Origin: Blastococcus sp. HT6-30
GTDB taxonomy: Bacteria > Actinomycetota > Actinomycetes > Mycobacteriales > Geodermatophilaceae
Assembly: GCF_039729015.1 (NCBI RefSeq)
Contig: NZ_CP155792.1
Span: 702,001 to 766,000 of the forward strand
Length of the DNA: 64,000 nucleotides
Direction: 5' to 3'
This document shows positions 63,067 to 64,000 of this stretch, one piece after another. Position numbers and translations under genes: made by a program. The stretch's first letter is position 1. The number at the start of each line of letters is the position of its first letter. The notes beneath the pieces were generated by a model. It did no database searches, was not told the origin of the DNA, and worked only from the letters and a program-made list of their open reading frames with translations.

Positions 63067-63897
63067 GTGGAGGACCAGGAGCAGGACCAGAAGCGTGCCG
63101 AGCTGGGGGACACGGACGTCCCCGCCGAGGACGAGATCGCCGAGGCGTTCGAGAAGATCGTCAGCGAGGGCGCCCAGCGGCTGCACCGCCGGTGGCGGGA
63201 GGTGCTGGCGACCGGCCTGGCCGGCGGGCTCGAGGTGGCCGTCGGTGTGCTGGCGCTGCTGGCGGTCCTCGCCGCGACCGGCAGCGAGCTGCTCGCCGGC
63301 CTCGGGTTCAGCATCGGCTTCATCGCGCTCATGCTCGGCCGCAGCGAGCTGTTCACCGAAGGTTTCCTGGTCCCGGTGACCGCAGTGTTCGCCGGTCGTG
63401 CCGGGACCGCGCAGCTGGCGAAGCTCTGGGCCGGGACGCTGGTCGCGAACCTGGTCGGCGGCTGGCTGGTCATGTGGCTGGTCGTGCTGGGGTTCCCCGA
63501 CCTGACGGACGTCGCCGTCGAGTCCGCACGGCACTTCGTCGAAGCTCCGCTGGACCTCCAGTCGGCCTCCTTGGCCTTCCTCGGCGGCAGCGTCATCACG
63601 CTGATGACGCGCATGCAGCACGGCGCGCACTCGGAGGGCGGCAAGATCGTCGCCTCCGTCATCGGCGGCTTCCTCCTCGCCGGCCTGATGCTGTTCCACT
63701 CGATCCTCGACTCGCTGCTGATCTTCGGCGCCCTGCACGCCGGCGCCCCGTTCGGCTACGGGGACTGGCTGGCCTGGTTCTGGTACACCGTGCTGCTCAA
63801 CATGGCCGGAGGACTGTTCGTGATCACGCTCATCCGCCTGGTGCGGAGCAAGGAGCTGCTCGAGCGGGAGCGCGCGGCGGTCGCCGCAGGTCGGTAG
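63067..63897 (+). CDS. Formate/nitrite transporter (FNT) family protein
   Basis: 276 residues. A charged N-terminus (1-45) precedes six membrane segments: VLATGLAGGLEVAVGVLALL, LLAGLGFSIGFIALMLGRSE with LFTEGFLVPVTAVFAG (the FNT motif region), LWAGTLVANLVGGWLVMWLV, FLGGSVITLMTRMQHGAHSE, IVASVIGGFLLAGLMLFHSI and FWYTVLLNMAGGLFVITLIR. Resembles the YfdC branch rather than FocA. GGAGG at 63057-63061 fixes the GTG start. Substrate unknown. Confidence 0.88.
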   Translation: MEDQEQDQKRAELGDTDVPAEDEIAEAFEKIVSEGAQRLHRRWREVLATGLAGGLEVAVGVLALLAVLAATGSELLAGLGFSIGFIALMLGRSELFTEGFLVPVTAVFAGRAGTAQLAKLWAGTLVANLVGGWLVMWLVVLGFPDLTDVAVESARHFVEAPLDLQSASLAFLGGSVITLMTRMQHGAHSEGGKIVASVIGGFLLAGLMLFHSILDSLLIFGALHAGAPFGYGDWLAWFWYTVLLNMAGGLFVITLIRLVRSKELLERERAAVAAGR

Positions 63898-64000
63898 GGG
63901 CGCGCCTCCACCCGCGGCCTGGCCGGCGTCACCATCCTGGCGGCGGGTTCCTGACGCGCCGCGACGTCTACCCCCGCGCCGCCCGGCGGATCGTCGAGAC

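Overview
The window is very GC-rich (well over 70 percent in nearly all genes), uses many GTG starts and tight ATGA/GTGA gene overlaps, and comes from a flagellated actinobacterium. Gene content fits the Geodermatophilaceae (Blastococcus, Geodermatophilus, Modestobacter type); that assignment is inference. Independent support is the block fumC - glpX - DUF4245 - xseB - xseA - Rv1109c-like - ispH - DUF6542 - ychF, which has the same order as Mycobacterium tuberculosis Rv1098c to Rv1112.

Region 1 (1-23.8 kb) is a flagellar locus around a FliA-type sigma gene. Leftward from the sigma gene (18063) run fliC, fliD, fliS, a small unknown gene, flgB, flgC, fliE, fliF, fliG, fliH, fliI, fliJ, an NlpC/P60 plus lytic transglycosylase gene, fliK, flgD, flgE, flbD, motA, motB and fliL. 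Rightward run flgN, flgK, flgL, fliW, csrA, an unknown gene and a second, divergent sigma-70-like gene. I find five matches to one bipartite box (T-C/T-A/G-A/G, exactly 16 bases, then a core close to GCCGATGA) in front of flbD-mot, flgB-flgE, fliC, the sigma gene itself and flgN-flgK. This points to one FliA regulon. After fliL the expected fliM does not follow.

Region 2 (24-33.8 kb) holds two unknown genes, a large cell-wall hydrolase (degenerate NlpC/P60 plus M15 peptidase), citrate synthase, fumarase, class II fructose-1,6-bisphosphatase and several small proteins. Region 3 (33.8-48.3 kb) holds exonuclease VII, an Rv1109c-like acidic protein, IspH, DUF6542, RmuC, an alkylation-repair pair (Ogt-like and an Ada/AlkA fusion with a deleted methyl-acceptor segment), an ABC-2 exporter with a two-component system, a DUF222-HNH (13E12-type) gene, a GDSL-esterase remnant and ychF.

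Region 4 (48.3-50.8 kb) is the most unusual part: a compact, less GC-rich integrative element inserted at the 3' end of ychF. A 46-bp direct repeat (45 identical bases) flanks it; the left copy is the end of ychF. Inside are a small membrane protein, a DUF6602-like putative PD-(D/E)XK nuclease and a tyrosine recombinase whose start abuts the right attachment core. It looks like a minimal mobile element carrying a candidate defence cargo.

Region 5 (50.8-64 kb) is chromosomal again: a sulfide:quinone-reductase-like flavoprotein, a RibD/DHFR-type reductase, DUF1348, a LURP-one-like protein, an LLM flavin oxidoreductase, DUF1028, the succinate dehydrogenase operon sdhC-sdhA-sdhB, a molybdopterin oxidoreductase with a ferredoxin-reductase partner, and an FNT-family channel. 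I saw no tRNA, rRNA, CRISPR array or IS element.
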